A stretch of 64,000 nucleotides of DNA from Streptomyces violaceusniger Tu 4113 (lineage in GTDB: Bacteria; Actinomycetota; Actinomycetes; Streptomycetales; Streptomycetaceae): positions 9,548,001-9,612,000 of the forward strand of contig NC_015957.1 of assembly GCF_000147815.2 (NCBI RefSeq), written 5' to 3'. The notes under the pieces are model-generated. The model worked only from the letters and a program-made list of their open reading frames with translations. It was not told where the DNA came from and did not search any database. Position numbers and translations under genes: made by a program. Below are positions 1 through 11,064 of this stretch, one piece after another (positions within the stretch are counted from its first letter, which is position 1; every line of letters starts with the position of its first letter).

Positions 1-2
1 TC

Positions 3-2633
<2,631 letters not shown>

Positions 2634-2682
2634 GCACGGAAGCCGGGCGCGATCGCCGGGCACGGAAGCCGGGCACTGGAAC

Positions 2683-2708
2683 GGGCGCCCCGCGACGGCG
2701 GGGCGCCC
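2683..2708 (+). terminator. Hairpin terminator after the NRPS gene
   Basis: A perfect 11-bp stem (GGGCGCCCCGC pairing with GCGGGGCGCCC) with a 4-nt loop lies 50 bp after the NRPS stop. It has no U-run, as is usual in Streptomyces. It could also serve the convergent molybdenum-subunit gene. Confidence 0.7.
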
Positions 2709-2709
2709 A

Positions 2710-2775
2710 CGGCCGGCGCCTTACGGATGCGTCGGCTACCTACGGCCGGCGCCTTACGGACGCGTCGGCTACGTA
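2710..2775. repeat. Two-copy 33-bp tandem repeat
   Basis: Two adjacent 33-bp units (2710-2742 and 2743-2775) share the core ACGGCCGGCGCCTTACGGA and differ at very few positions. The right copy contains the TAG stop codon of the convergent molybdenum-subunit gene (2769-2771). No function is apparent. Confidence 0.85.
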
Positions 2776-5090
2776 CGGTTGACGACCGCCGCCTGGGGGC
2801 GGATCGGGAGGCGGTTGACCGGACGGCCGGTGGCCGCGCGGACCGCCGCCGCCACCGCCGCCGGGGAGGTCACCACCGGCACCGCGCTGACCGGCTTGGC
2901 ACCGAAGGGTGCCACCACGTCCCGCTCCTCGACCAGCTTGACGATGCGGATGTCGGGGACGTCCAGGGCGGTCGGCAGGGCGTAGCCGGTCAGGTCCGGG
3001 TGCCGGACCACACCGCGTGAGGTGCGCAGGTTCTCGGTGAGGGCCGCGCCGATGCCCTGGGCGACGCCCGCCTCGATACGGGCCCTGAGCTGACGCGGGT
3101 TGAGGATCCGGCCCACGTCCTGCGCCACCGTCATGTCGACGACCCGTACCGCGCCGATCTCGATGTCGACGTCCACCACGGCGCGCACCGCGCAGTAGGC
3201 GAGCCCGACGAAGGCGTCACCCTGCCCGGTCTCGTCCAGCGGCTCGGTGGGATGCGGACGGCACTGCGCGGTGGCCCACAGCTCCTTGCCCTCCAGGGCC
3301 TCCTCGACGGTGGTGCTGAGCACCCCGTCATACGAGGTGATCTTGCCGTCGGCGATGCTGAGCAGCTCGGTCGACATGCCGAACGTATGCGCGAGGGGCT
3401 GCAGGAGCTGGGTGCGGACCATCTTCGCGGCCCGCTCGACCGCACCGCCGGAGACCCAGGTGTGGCGGCCGCGCGAGGCGGGCCCGGCCGGGGGCTGGTC
3501 GGTGTCGATGGGCGCGATATGGACCTCCTCGATGCCGAGGACGTCCTGGACGATCTGGCGGGCCAGAGTGGCGAAGCCCTGGCCGGTGTCGACGGCCGCG
3601 CAGATCACGGTGGCCACCGGGCCGGTGACCTTGACGGTGGCGGTGGAGACCTCGTCGGCCCCCTCGGCGCCGAGCATATGGACCATGCCGAGGGCGTAGC
3701 CGACCCCGCGCCGCACGGCGGCCGGGTCGCCCGCGCCCTCCAGGCCGCCCGGCAGCAGCCACTCCTCCTCGGGTTGGTCCTTGGGGAGGGCGGGCAGCGG
3801 TGCGTCCCTTACGGCCTGCAGCAGTTCGGCGACCGGGGCCGGGCAGGTGACGGTCTGCCCGGTGGGCAGCAGATCGCCGGTGGCCATCACATTGCGCATC
3901 CGGATCTCGAGGGGGTCGATGCCCAGCTTGGCCGCCAGCTTGTCCATCTGGCCCTCGTACGCCGCGCACACCTGCATCGCGCCCTCGCCGCGCACATGGC
4001 CGGAGGGCGGGTTGTTGGTGCGTACGGCCCAGCCCTCGATGAAGGCGTGCGGGACGACGTAGGGGCCGCAGGCGAAGGAGACGACGGCGGCCAGGGTGTC
4101 CCCCGAGGAGTCGGCGTAGGCCCCCGCGTCCAGCAGGATCTGCGCCTCGACCTTCACCAGCTTGCCCTGGGAGTCCGCGTGGTGGCGGTAGCGCAGCAGG
4201 GTGGGGTGGCGGTGGGCGTGGCCGAGGAAGGACTCCTCACGGGTCGCGGCCAGCTTCACCGGATGTCCGGTGCGCAACGCCAGCAGCCCGAGCGGCAACT
4301 GCATCCCCGGGTCCTCGCGCTCGCCCATGGCGCCGGGGACGCCGGTGACGACGACCTTCACCCGCTCCGGCTCCAGGCCGAAGCAGGCGGCGGCCAGGTC
4401 GCGGTCGGCGTGCGGATCGGTGGAGGCGGTGTAGATCTCCACCCCGCCGTCGGGGCGCGGCACGGCCAGGCCCGCCTCGGCGCCGATGGGCGCCGGGTCC
4501 TGACGGCCGATGCGGTACAGCCCCTCGGCGATAACCTCGCCGACCACGTCCGGGTCGCCGAAGGACAGCGGGATATGGCGGACCAGATTGCCGTCGGGGT
4601 GCAGCGGCTCGGCGGAGAACGCCTGCTCGGGGTCGGTGACCGGCTCCAGCACCTCGTACTCGACGGCGATGGCGGCGGCCGCCAGCCGGGCGGTGTCGGG
4701 GTGGTCGGCGGCGACCGCGGCGATGGGCTCGCCGTGGTGGCGGACCAGGTCCTTGGCGAACACCGGACGGTCGGCGACCCGGCGGCCGTGGGAGGCGTCG
4801 CCGGGCACGTCGGCGTGGGTCACCACGGCCCGTACGCCCGGCATCTCGTCGGCCTGCGTGGTGTCGATGGAGACGATGCGGGCGTGCGGGTGCGGGGAGC
4901 GCAGCACCGCGGCCCACAGCAGTCCCTCGGCCCACAGGTCGGCCGCGTAGGGGAAGGTGCCCGAGGTCTTGGCCGCCGAGTCGGCGGGCGGCAGGGACAC
5001 GCCGAGGCCCATGGTGGACGGGGGCTGGATGGGCGTTCCGGCGGCGGGGGTGGCGGTGACGGCGCCCCCGCCGTCCGCGATTCCGGTCAT
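2769..5090 (-). CDS. Xanthine dehydrogenase-family molybdopterin-binding subunit
   Basis: This 773-residue protein is the large subunit of a three-subunit molybdenum hydroxylase, which oxidises purines or N-heterocyclic/aldehyde substrates in the cytoplasm. The N-terminal domain starts near residue 40 with the typical KTSGTFPYAADLW and LRSPHPHARI. The molybdopterin part shows VDTGQGFATLARQIVQD and GVAQGIGAALTE. The region that normally carries the catalytic Glu as G-E-P-P reads GAKPVSAVPVV (about residues 730-740), so that Glu is not at its usual place. The ATG overlaps the stop of the 2Fe-2S gene (ATGA), which implies translational coupling. The substrate is not predictable from sequence alone; purine is the default guess. 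Confidence 0.9.
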   Translation of the reverse strand: MTGIADGGGAVTATPAAGTPIQPPSTMGLGVSLPPADSAAKTSGTFPYAADLWAEGLLWAAVLRSPHPHARIVSIDTTQADEMPGVRAVVTHADVPGDASHGRRVADRPVFAKDLVRHHGEPIAAVAADHPDTARLAAAAIAVEYEVLEPVTDPEQAFSAEPLHPDGNLVRHIPLSFGDPDVVGEVIAEGLYRIGRQDPAPIGAEAGLAVPRPDGGVEIYTASTDPHADRDLAAACFGLEPERVKVVVTGVPGAMGEREDPGMQLPLGLLALRTGHPVKLAATREESFLGHAHRHPTLLRYRHHADSQGKLVKVEAQILLDAGAYADSSGDTLAAVVSFACGPYVVPHAFIEGWAVRTNNPPSGHVRGEGAMQVCAAYEGQMDKLAAKLGIDPLEIRMRNVMATGDLLPTGQTVTCPAPVAELLQAVRDAPLPALPKDQPEEEWLLPGGLEGAGDPAAVRRGVGYALGMVHMLGAEGADEVSTATVKVTGPVATVICAAVDTGQGFATLARQIVQDVLGIEEVHIAPIDTDQPPAGPASRGRHTWVSGGAVERAAKMVRTQLLQPLAHTFGMSTELLSIADGKITSYDGVLSTTVEEALEGKELWATAQCRPHPTEPLDETGQGDAFVGLAYCAVRAVVDVDIEIGAVRVVDMTVAQDVGRILNPRQLRARIEAGVAQGIGAALTENLRTSRGVVRHPDLTGYALPTALDVPDIRIVKLVEERDVVAPFGAKPVSAVPVVTSPAAVAAAVRAATGRPVNRLPIRPQAAVVNRT

Positions 5091-7231
5091 GCCGATGCCC
5101 TTCCGCTACCGCTTCCGTTGACGCTCCCGTTGCCGGTGATGCCGTGCGGTCCCGTCTGGTGCGGGATACGGGCCGGGTCCTGGTGGACGTCGGGTCCGCC
5201 GTCCGGCTCGGCCTGCGCCGCCTCGTCGGCGGCCTCGCGGCCCGCGACGACCTCGCGGACGGCGTCGAGGATCCCGCGGTAGCCGGAGCAGCGGCAGAGG
5301 TTGCCGGAGATCGCCTGGCGGGTCTCCTGGTCGGTGGGGGCGTGGTTGCCCTCGAGGAGGTCGTGCATGGTCATCGCGAGCCCGGGCACGCAGAAGCCGC
5401 ACTGCACGGCCCCGCACTCGGCGAGCGCCCGCTGGACGTCGGAGGGCTGTCCGCCGGTGGCCAGGCCCTCGACGGTGCGGACCTCGCTGCCCGCGGCGGT
5501 GGCGGCGGGCACCAGGCAGGAGGCCACGAGCCGCCCGTCGACCTGCACCGAGCAGGCCCCGCACTCGCCCTGCGAGCAGCCGTCCTTGGCCCCGGCGAGG
5601 CCGAGGCGCTCCCGCAGGACGTAGAGCAGCGACTCGCCGATCCAGACGTCGGTGACGGGGCGGTCGGCGCCGTTGACGCGCAGCACGTAGGAGGCGAGCG
5701 GATGCTCGCTGTGGCTCGGCTGCTCGTCGGCGGCCGGGTCGGCCGGGGCGGAACCGGGGTCCGTAAGGGGCTCGCCGGGGGCGGCAGCGGCCTCGGGAGC
5801 GTCCGTCGGGGTCCCGGCCGGGGCGGCCGCGAACGCGTCCTCGGCCGCGGCCGCGGCCGGTTCAGGCTCGGCCGCGGGCTCGGCGGGCTCCGGCTCGGCG
5901 TCGTCCGGCAGCGCTTCGGCCGGGGCCTCGGCGGCGTTCGGCGCGGCGTCGGGGGCGTCGGTGCGGCCCGCGTCGTCCTCGGGGCCGGGGTGCGGGGCGT
6001 GCCCATGGGCCTCGCCCGCGAACCGGTCGTCCGCGAACCGGTCGTCCGCGAACGCGCCGGGCCAGCTCGTCTCCTGGGGCAGCCCGGGCGCCAGGCTGCC
6101 GTGCGGCGGGGTCTCCAGTCCGGCGTGCTGACCGTCGATGGGGAACTCGCCGGAGCCCCCGGCGGCCGGACCGCCGGGCCGCCGCCCGGGGGCGTCGCCG
6201 GGCGTCCGCTCACCGGGCGCCGGGTTGCCATGGGGCGGGGTGCCACGGGGCGGGGTGTGCAGCCCCTGGTGCCCCTCGGCCGCGAACTCGCCCGAGTCCC
6301 CGGCGGAGGGCCCCGGCCACGCCGGGTCCTGTCGGTCGGGCATGCGCAGCCGGCGGCGGGCGGGCGGCTGCGTGGGCGTGGCCGACGGGGCGGCCGCGGC
6401 CGGGCCCGGGTGGCCCTCGACCGCGTACTCCCCGGAGTCCTCCGCGCCCTCCTCGGCGGCCGGAACCGACCACTGGCCGCTGTGCCCCTGCTGCTGCCCG
6501 GGCGCGGGCTGGTGGGGCTGATGCGGCTGGTGGGGCTGCTGCCGGGGCGCCGACCCGGCGAAGGGCATCCGCAACTGGGCCGTCGTCTGCGGGTCCTGAG
6601 GGCCGTCCGCGTGGCCGCCGTACGGAGGGACGGCCGGGCCGGGGTGGTCGTCGACCCGGTACTCACCGGTCTCGTCCACACCCTCGTCGCCCGCGACCGG
6701 GATGGTCCACTGGCTGGTCTGCACGGGCCCGCCCGCGCCGTTGTCGGACGAGGCGGGCACCGGCCAGTCGTCGACCGGCCAGTCGTCCACCGGTTCCTCG
6801 GCCGCCGGAGCCGGCCAGTGGCCGGTGTGCGGCGGGTAGTGGCCCTGCTGGTCCTCGGGGGGCACCGGCCACTGGACGGAGCCGTGCGGATCGTGGTGGC
6901 CGCCGTACAGGTAGCCGCCGTCGGTCTCCGCGGTGGTCCAGTGCCCGGTCATGCCCTGGTCGTGGGGAGCGCCCTGGCCGTGGCCGGACGGCTGCCACTG
7001 GCCGCCATGGGACGGGTCACCGTGCTCCACGTCCATCGGCGGGGGCGCGTAGCCGGTGCCGGGCGCCGCGAGCGGGTCCCAACGGCCGGACGGATCGGTC
7101 GGGTCCGGGTGGGCGTAGTCGGGCGGCAACTGTACGAAGGCCGTCGACTCGGCGTCGTACTCCGGGCCGTGCGGCATCGGCTGCCATCCGCTCCCCGGAT
7201 CCGGCCGGTGCGGCTGCTGTTCATCACTCAC
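5087..7231 (-). CDS. 2Fe-2S subunit of the xanthine dehydrogenase-type enzyme with a giant disordered N-terminus
   Basis: Only the last 205 or so of 714 residues are a normal XdhC/CoxS-type iron-sulfur subunit. The plant-type cluster ligands are in GCSQGECGAC, and the second, alpha-helical cluster uses CGFCVPG and CRCSGY. It passes electrons from the molybdenum site to the FAD subunit. The preceding 500 residues are rich in Pro, Gly, Asp, His and Ala. They contain a recurring module: a W-x-[VI]-P segment, then SGEY or SGEF, then a GHxG or DDHPGP segment. They also carry FADDRFADDRF and DDWPVDDWPV duplications. Ordinary family members are 160-200 residues. The GTG start at 7231 overlaps the FAD-subunit stop (GTGA), which favours it over an ATG 123 bp further upstream. 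Confidence 0.9.
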   Translation of the reverse strand: MSDEQQPHRPDPGSGWQPMPHGPEYDAESTAFVQLPPDYAHPDPTDPSGRWDPLAAPGTGYAPPPMDVEHGDPSHGGQWQPSGHGQGAPHDQGMTGHWTTAETDGGYLYGGHHDPHGSVQWPVPPEDQQGHYPPHTGHWPAPAAEEPVDDWPVDDWPVPASSDNGAGGPVQTSQWTIPVAGDEGVDETGEYRVDDHPGPAVPPYGGHADGPQDPQTTAQLRMPFAGSAPRQQPHQPHQPHQPAPGQQQGHSGQWSVPAAEEGAEDSGEYAVEGHPGPAAAAPSATPTQPPARRRLRMPDRQDPAWPGPSAGDSGEFAAEGHQGLHTPPRGTPPHGNPAPGERTPGDAPGRRPGGPAAGGSGEFPIDGQHAGLETPPHGSLAPGLPQETSWPGAFADDRFADDRFAGEAHGHAPHPGPEDDAGRTDAPDAAPNAAEAPAEALPDDAEPEPAEPAAEPEPAAAAAEDAFAAAPAGTPTDAPEAAAAPGEPLTDPGSAPADPAADEQPSHSEHPLASYVLRVNGADRPVTDVWIGESLLYVLRERLGLAGAKDGCSQGECGACSVQVDGRLVASCLVPAATAAGSEVRTVEGLATGGQPSDVQRALAECGAVQCGFCVPGLAMTMHDLLEGNHAPTDQETRQAISGNLCRCSGYRGILDAVREVVAGREAADEAAQAEPDGGPDVHQDPARIPHQTGPHGITGNGSVNGSGSGRASA

Positions 7232-8127
7232 GCGAGTGCCCTCCCCAGAGCTCGGCGGGCCAGGGCCGCCACGGTACGCCTCAGGTGGATCGCGGCAGGT
7301 GGCAGGGGGACCGGCTCGCTTCCGTCCTGCGGGGGCAGCGGATCGGGAATGCACGCGGCGGCGACGTACTCGCCGAAAGCGGTGGTGACCTGCGGATCGA
7401 GATGGCCGCGGTCGCCGTCCCAGTCGATGAGCGAGGCGACCCAGCGCTCGGCGTCCAGGGGGCGCAGCGGCATCGGCGCGACCGCGCCGACCGCACAGCG
7501 CACCCCGCGCCGCGCGGGGTCCAGGACGAGGGCGACGGAGGCGGTCGCCCGGCCGGGCCCGGTGCGCCCGGTGGCCTTGATGAAGGTCTGTGGGGCGTGC
7601 AGCAGCGGAACCCGGACGAATCCGACGAGTTCACCGGGGTTCAGCAGATCGACCCCGGCGAGCAGATGGCTGACCGGGATCTCGCGGCGGGACCCCTCGG
7701 GCCCGGCGATGATGACGGTGGCCTCCAGCGCGGCGAGCACCGGCAGCGCGTCGCCGGTGGGGGCGGCGGTGACGATGTTGCCGCCGAGGGTGCCCGCGTT
7801 GCGGATCTGTGGTGGTCCGGCGGCCCGCGCGGCCGCGGCCAGCGCCGGGATCAGCGCGGCGAAGTCGGGGCGGCCCATCCGGGCGTGGGTGAGTCCGGCG
7901 CCGAGGAGGGCGTGCCCGTCCAGATAGCGCCAGCCTCGGATTTCGCTGATCCGGCCGAGGCCGACGAGCGCGGCGGGCCGCAGCAGGCCGGAGTTGACCG
8001 CGGCCATCAGATCGGTACCGCCCGCCACGGGCACGGCGGCGGGCATGGCGGCCAGTGCCGCCACGGCCTCGTCGAGCGTGCCCGGCAACGTCACCGTGTG
8101 CGCCGCCTGCGGTGCGTGCGTGGTCAA
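7228..8127 (-). CDS. FAD-binding subunit of the xanthine dehydrogenase-type enzyme
   Basis: This 299-residue CoxM/XdhB-type flavoprotein subunit accepts electrons from the 2Fe-2S subunit. The FAD pyrophosphate motif VPVAGGTDLMAAV lies near the N-terminus and NAGTLGGNIVTAAPTGDALP is the second FAD motif. The C-terminal CO-dehydrogenase-flavoprotein domain includes KATGRTGPGRATASVAL. I chose the TTG start at 8127: it follows a GGAAGGGGCAG ribosome-binding site and gives the usual N-terminus leading into HTVTLPGTLDEAV. An ATG at 8313 would add a sequence without family features. It is the first gene of the FAD, 2Fe-2S, molybdenum operon, with 4-base overlaps throughout. Confidence 0.9.
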   Translation of the reverse strand: MTTHAPQAAHTVTLPGTLDEAVAALAAMPAAVPVAGGTDLMAAVNSGLLRPAALVGLGRISEIRGWRYLDGHALLGAGLTHARMGRPDFAALIPALAAAARAAGPPQIRNAGTLGGNIVTAAPTGDALPVLAALEATVIIAGPEGSRREIPVSHLLAGVDLLNPGELVGFVRVPLLHAPQTFIKATGRTGPGRATASVALVLDPARRGVRCAVGAVAPMPLRPLDAERWVASLIDWDGDRGHLDPQVTTAFGEYVAAACIPDPLPPQDGSEPVPLPPAAIHLRRTVAALARRALGRALA

Positions 8128-8414
8128 CCCAGCTGCCCCTTCCCCGGTGTCCCGGCTGTTGCGCCGTACGGTACGTGCTGACAGCCCGGGCGTGGCAACT
8201 CTGGCACATCTTGCGAGCCCGCCGTCGTGGGGGTCCGTGATCCGTGGATCCGTCCCTGACCTGGGGGATGGTACGGGTTTGGGGCAAGGTCTCCGCCGGG
8301 AGTGGATTGCCACGTTTCAGGGACCCTTGTGCGATTTGGTCTTGCGCCGGAGGGACTACGCTCCCAGGGGCGGCGGAGCGTCGGTGCGCACCTTTTCAGG
8401 GTCCGGTCACCCGG
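8128..8414. other. Intergenic region upstream of the xanthine dehydrogenase-type operon
   Basis: About 290 bp separate the first enzyme gene from the GH20 terminator. The promoter of the operon must lie here, on the minus strand. I see no convincing -35/-10 pair, no palindromic operator and no small gene. Confidence 0.4.
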
Positions 8415-8443
8415 CCGCGGCCGGGGGGTGCCCCCGGCCGCGG
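8415..8443 (-). terminator. Terminator of the amino-sugar operon
   Basis: A perfect 13-bp GC stem (CCGCGGCCGGGGG and its complement) with a 3-nt loop begins 10 bp after the GH20 stop codon. Confidence 0.8.
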
Positions 8444-8452
8444 CGGGGCGGC

Positions 8453-10108
8453 TCACACCATCGGGGGCGCTCCCTCGCGCGGGCGTCCGAGCAGGCCGGG
8501 GCGCTGCTGCCAGGGAAGCGGCCCGGCGGGCGGGCGGTAGCTCACGCCGAGCGCGTCCAAACGCGCGTAATGTGCCTCCATGCGCCCCTGGAACGCCCCG
8601 AAGTCCCGTTCGGGCGAGGGCGGCAGCGCCGACCAGACGACCTCGGCGAAGGCGGCGAGCCGGGGGAAGGTCTGGTAGTCGACGCGCCGGCGGTCCTCCA
8701 TGACCTCGGTCCAGACATTGGCCTGGGCGCCCAGCACCCGGTCCGCGTCGGCTCCGGTGAGCTGCGGTGGAACCGGTTCGAAGCGATAGACATCCTCCAG
8801 GGTGCGGACGTAGCCGATCGGGACCGGCTCGTCCTCGCCCGGAGCCTGCCGGTGGTCGAAGTACACCTGCTGCTCGGGGCACATGACGACGTCATGGCCG
8901 GCCCGCGCGGCGGCGATCCCGCCCGCGTAGCCCTGCCAGGAGGAGACCGCGGCGCCCTCGGGAAGCGGGGCGTCGGGCGCGCCGCCCTCGAGGATCTCGT
9001 CCCAGCCGATCAGCCGGCGCCCGCGCTCGGCGAGCCAGTGGCCGAAGTGGCGGATGAACCAGCTCTGCAGCTCGTCCTCGTCGGCGAGGCCCTGCGCGCG
9101 GATGCGCTCCTGGGCGGCCGGGGACGCCTTCCACTGGTCCTTGGGGCACTCGTCGCCGCCGATGTGGACGAAGGTGCCGGGGAACAGCTCCAGGACCTCT
9201 TCCAGCACATGCTCGAAGAAGCGGAGCGTGTTGTCGGTGGGGGCGAGTACGTTCGGGTTGATGCCCCAGGTGGTCCAGACTCCGAGGGAGGCGGTGTCGA
9301 TGACATCGGTGTTGCCCAGTTCCGGGTACGCGGCGATGGCGGCTTGCGAATGCCCGGGAATGTCGATCTCCGGCACGACGGTGATATGCCGCTCGGCGGC
9401 GTAGGCGACGATCTCGCGGATGTCGTCCTGGGTGTAGTAACCGCCGTGCGGCCGCTCGTCCCACAGCGGGGACGCCCGGTGGCCGAGCTTGGTGCGCTCA
9501 CGCCAGGCGCCGGTCTCCGTCAGCCTCGGATAGCGGCGGATCTCGACGCGCCAGCCCTGGTCGTCGGTGAGATGGAAGTGGAACACATTGAGCTTGTGGG
9601 CGGCGAGCAGGTCGAGATAGGCGAAGACGCCGTCCTTGGGCATGAAGTGACGGGCCACATCGAGCATCAGTCCGCGCCAGGCGAACCGGGGCGCGTCCTC
9701 GACCGTCCGCTCCGCCAGCTCCCAGCCGGTCTCCGCGTCCCTGAGCGGAGCGCGGCGGAAGGCGTCGGGGCCGAGCAACTGACGGAGCGTCTGGGTGCCC
9801 CAGTGGACGCCCGCGGCCGTGCCGCCCGCGATCTCCACCCGGCCGTCGGCCACGGTGAGCCGGTAGCCCTCGGGCTCCAGCGCGGCGTCGATCCGCAGCG
9901 TGAGGGTGTCGGGGCGGCCGGGTTCGCCGTCCGGCAGGGACAGGCCGAGCGCCTGGCCGAGGGTGGTGCGCAGCAGACGCGCCACGCCCTCGGTGCCGGG
10001 GCCGGCGGCCAGGGCGGTGTGCCGCGGGTGGATCCGCGCGCCCGCGCGGCCCGTACGGCTCTGGTCATGGCGGGGCGCGGGGATCAGCCCCGCGGCGGCG
10101 TGTGTCAT
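8453..10108 (-). CDS. Beta-N-acetylhexosaminidase (GH20)
   Basis: This 551-residue GH20 enzyme cleaves terminal GlcNAc/GalNAc from chitobiose and other oligosaccharides. The catalytic Asp-Glu pair is in FVHIGGDECPKDQW. The barrel also shows FHFHLTDDQGWRVEI and VVPEIDIPGHSQAAI, and a GH20b-type domain precedes it. No signal peptide is visible, so it probably acts in the cytoplasm on sugars imported by the transporter genes just upstream. The start at 10108 is 4 codons inside a longer possible start at 10120; the sequence GAGGGAGC sits correctly for the inner ATG. It is the last gene of the operon, 86 bp after the second permease. Confidence 0.95.
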   Translation of the reverse strand: MTHAAAGLIPAPRHDQSRTGRAGARIHPRHTALAAGPGTEGVARLLRTTLGQALGLSLPDGEPGRPDTLTLRIDAALEPEGYRLTVADGRVEIAGGTAAGVHWGTQTLRQLLGPDAFRRAPLRDAETGWELAERTVEDAPRFAWRGLMLDVARHFMPKDGVFAYLDLLAAHKLNVFHFHLTDDQGWRVEIRRYPRLTETGAWRERTKLGHRASPLWDERPHGGYYTQDDIREIVAYAAERHITVVPEIDIPGHSQAAIAAYPELGNTDVIDTASLGVWTTWGINPNVLAPTDNTLRFFEHVLEEVLELFPGTFVHIGGDECPKDQWKASPAAQERIRAQGLADEDELQSWFIRHFGHWLAERGRRLIGWDEILEGGAPDAPLPEGAAVSSWQGYAGGIAAARAGHDVVMCPEQQVYFDHRQAPGEDEPVPIGYVRTLEDVYRFEPVPPQLTGADADRVLGAQANVWTEVMEDRRRVDYQTFPRLAAFAEVVWSALPPSPERDFGAFQGRMEAHYARLDALGVSYRPPAGPLPWQQRPGLLGRPREGAPPMV

Positions 10109-10194
10109 CTGCTCCCTCATCGGCCCTTGTCGGCGCTTCCCGGCGTTTGTCGGCGCGTTGGCAGCCCTTGTCGGTCCGTTCGTCGGTCTCTTCG

Positions 10195-11064
10195 TCAGTC
10201 CTTCACGGCGCCGCCGAAACCGGAGACCAGTCGGCGCTGTACGAGGACGAAGAAGATCAGCACGGGGATGGTCATGACGGTGGACGCCGCCATGATGCCT
10301 CCCCAGTCGTTGCCCTCGGCCTTGAAGAAGACCAGCAGCGCCATCGGAAGGGTGGAGTTCTCGGTCGCGCTGATGATGAAGGACTTGGCGAACAGGAAGT
10401 CGTTCCAGGTGGAGATGAAGGAGAAGACGCTCGTCGCGACCAGTCCGGGGAAGACGAGCGGGAAGAGGATCTGCCACAGGAAGCGGGAGCGGCTGGCCCC
10501 GTCGAGATAGGCCGCCTCCTCCAGCGCCTCGGGCACGGCCTTGACGAAGCCGCGCAGCATCCAGATGGCGAACGGCAGCGAGAAGGCGATATGCGGCAGG
10601 ATCAGCGAGCCCAGGGTGTTGAGCCCGATCCCCGGCACCGACTCCCCCAGATCGCGCATCAGGAAGAACAGCGGGATGGTCAGCGCCTCGATCGGCACCA
10701 TCTGCGCGACCAGGAACATGATCAGCAGCGTGGTGCGGAAGCGGAACCGGAAGCGGGCGACCGCCGTCGCCGCGAGGAAGGCGATCAGTGCCGAGGCGAC
10801 CACCACCACCCCGGCCACGAGGAGGCTGTTGAGGAAGTAGCGCCCGAAGTCCTCCTGCTGGAAGACGCGCCGGAAGGAGTCCAGCGACGGGGCCGTCGTC
10901 CACGGCCGGGGCTCGGTGGACTGGATCTCCCCCTCGGGCTTGAAGGCCGAGAGCACCATCCAGTACAGCGGGAAGGCGACCACGGCCGCCACGATCAGGG
11001 CGGTGGCCTCGGCGGCGAAGCGCCAGGGACGGCGGATGCGCAGCGAGACGCGCGAGTGGCTCAC
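10195..11064 (-). CDS. Carbohydrate ABC transporter permease (second permease)
   Basis: This 289-residue inner-membrane permease is of the MalG/DasC type with about six hydrophobic segments. The ATPase-docking EAA loop is visible as EEAAYLDGASRSRFLWQILFPL. It forms a heterodimer with the preceding permease. Its GTG start overlaps the stop of that gene (GTGA), so the two are translationally coupled. No ATPase gene is present in the cluster. In Streptomyces such sugar transporters usually share the multitasking ATPase MsiK, encoded elsewhere. The neighbouring hexosaminidase points to chitobiose or GlcNAc-containing oligosaccharides as cargo. Confidence 0.93.
   Translation of the reverse strand: MSHSRVSLRIRRPWRFAAEATALIVAAVVAFPLYWMVLSAFKPEGEIQSTEPRPWTTAPSLDSFRRVFQQEDFGRYFLNSLLVAGVVVVASALIAFLAATAVARFRFRFRTTLLIMFLVAQMVPIEALTIPLFFLMRDLGESVPGIGLNTLGSLILPHIAFSLPFAIWMLRGFVKAVPEALEEAAYLDGASRSRFLWQILFPLVFPGLVATSVFSFISTWNDFLFAKSFIISATENSTLPMALLVFFKAEGNDWGGIMAASTVMTIPVLIFFVLVQRRLVSGFGGAVKD

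Noticed and set aside
3252..7927. Long open frames opposite the dehydrogenase genes on the plus strand
   Set aside because: They are complementary to well-supported genes, have no family motifs and arise from the GC bias of the real genes.
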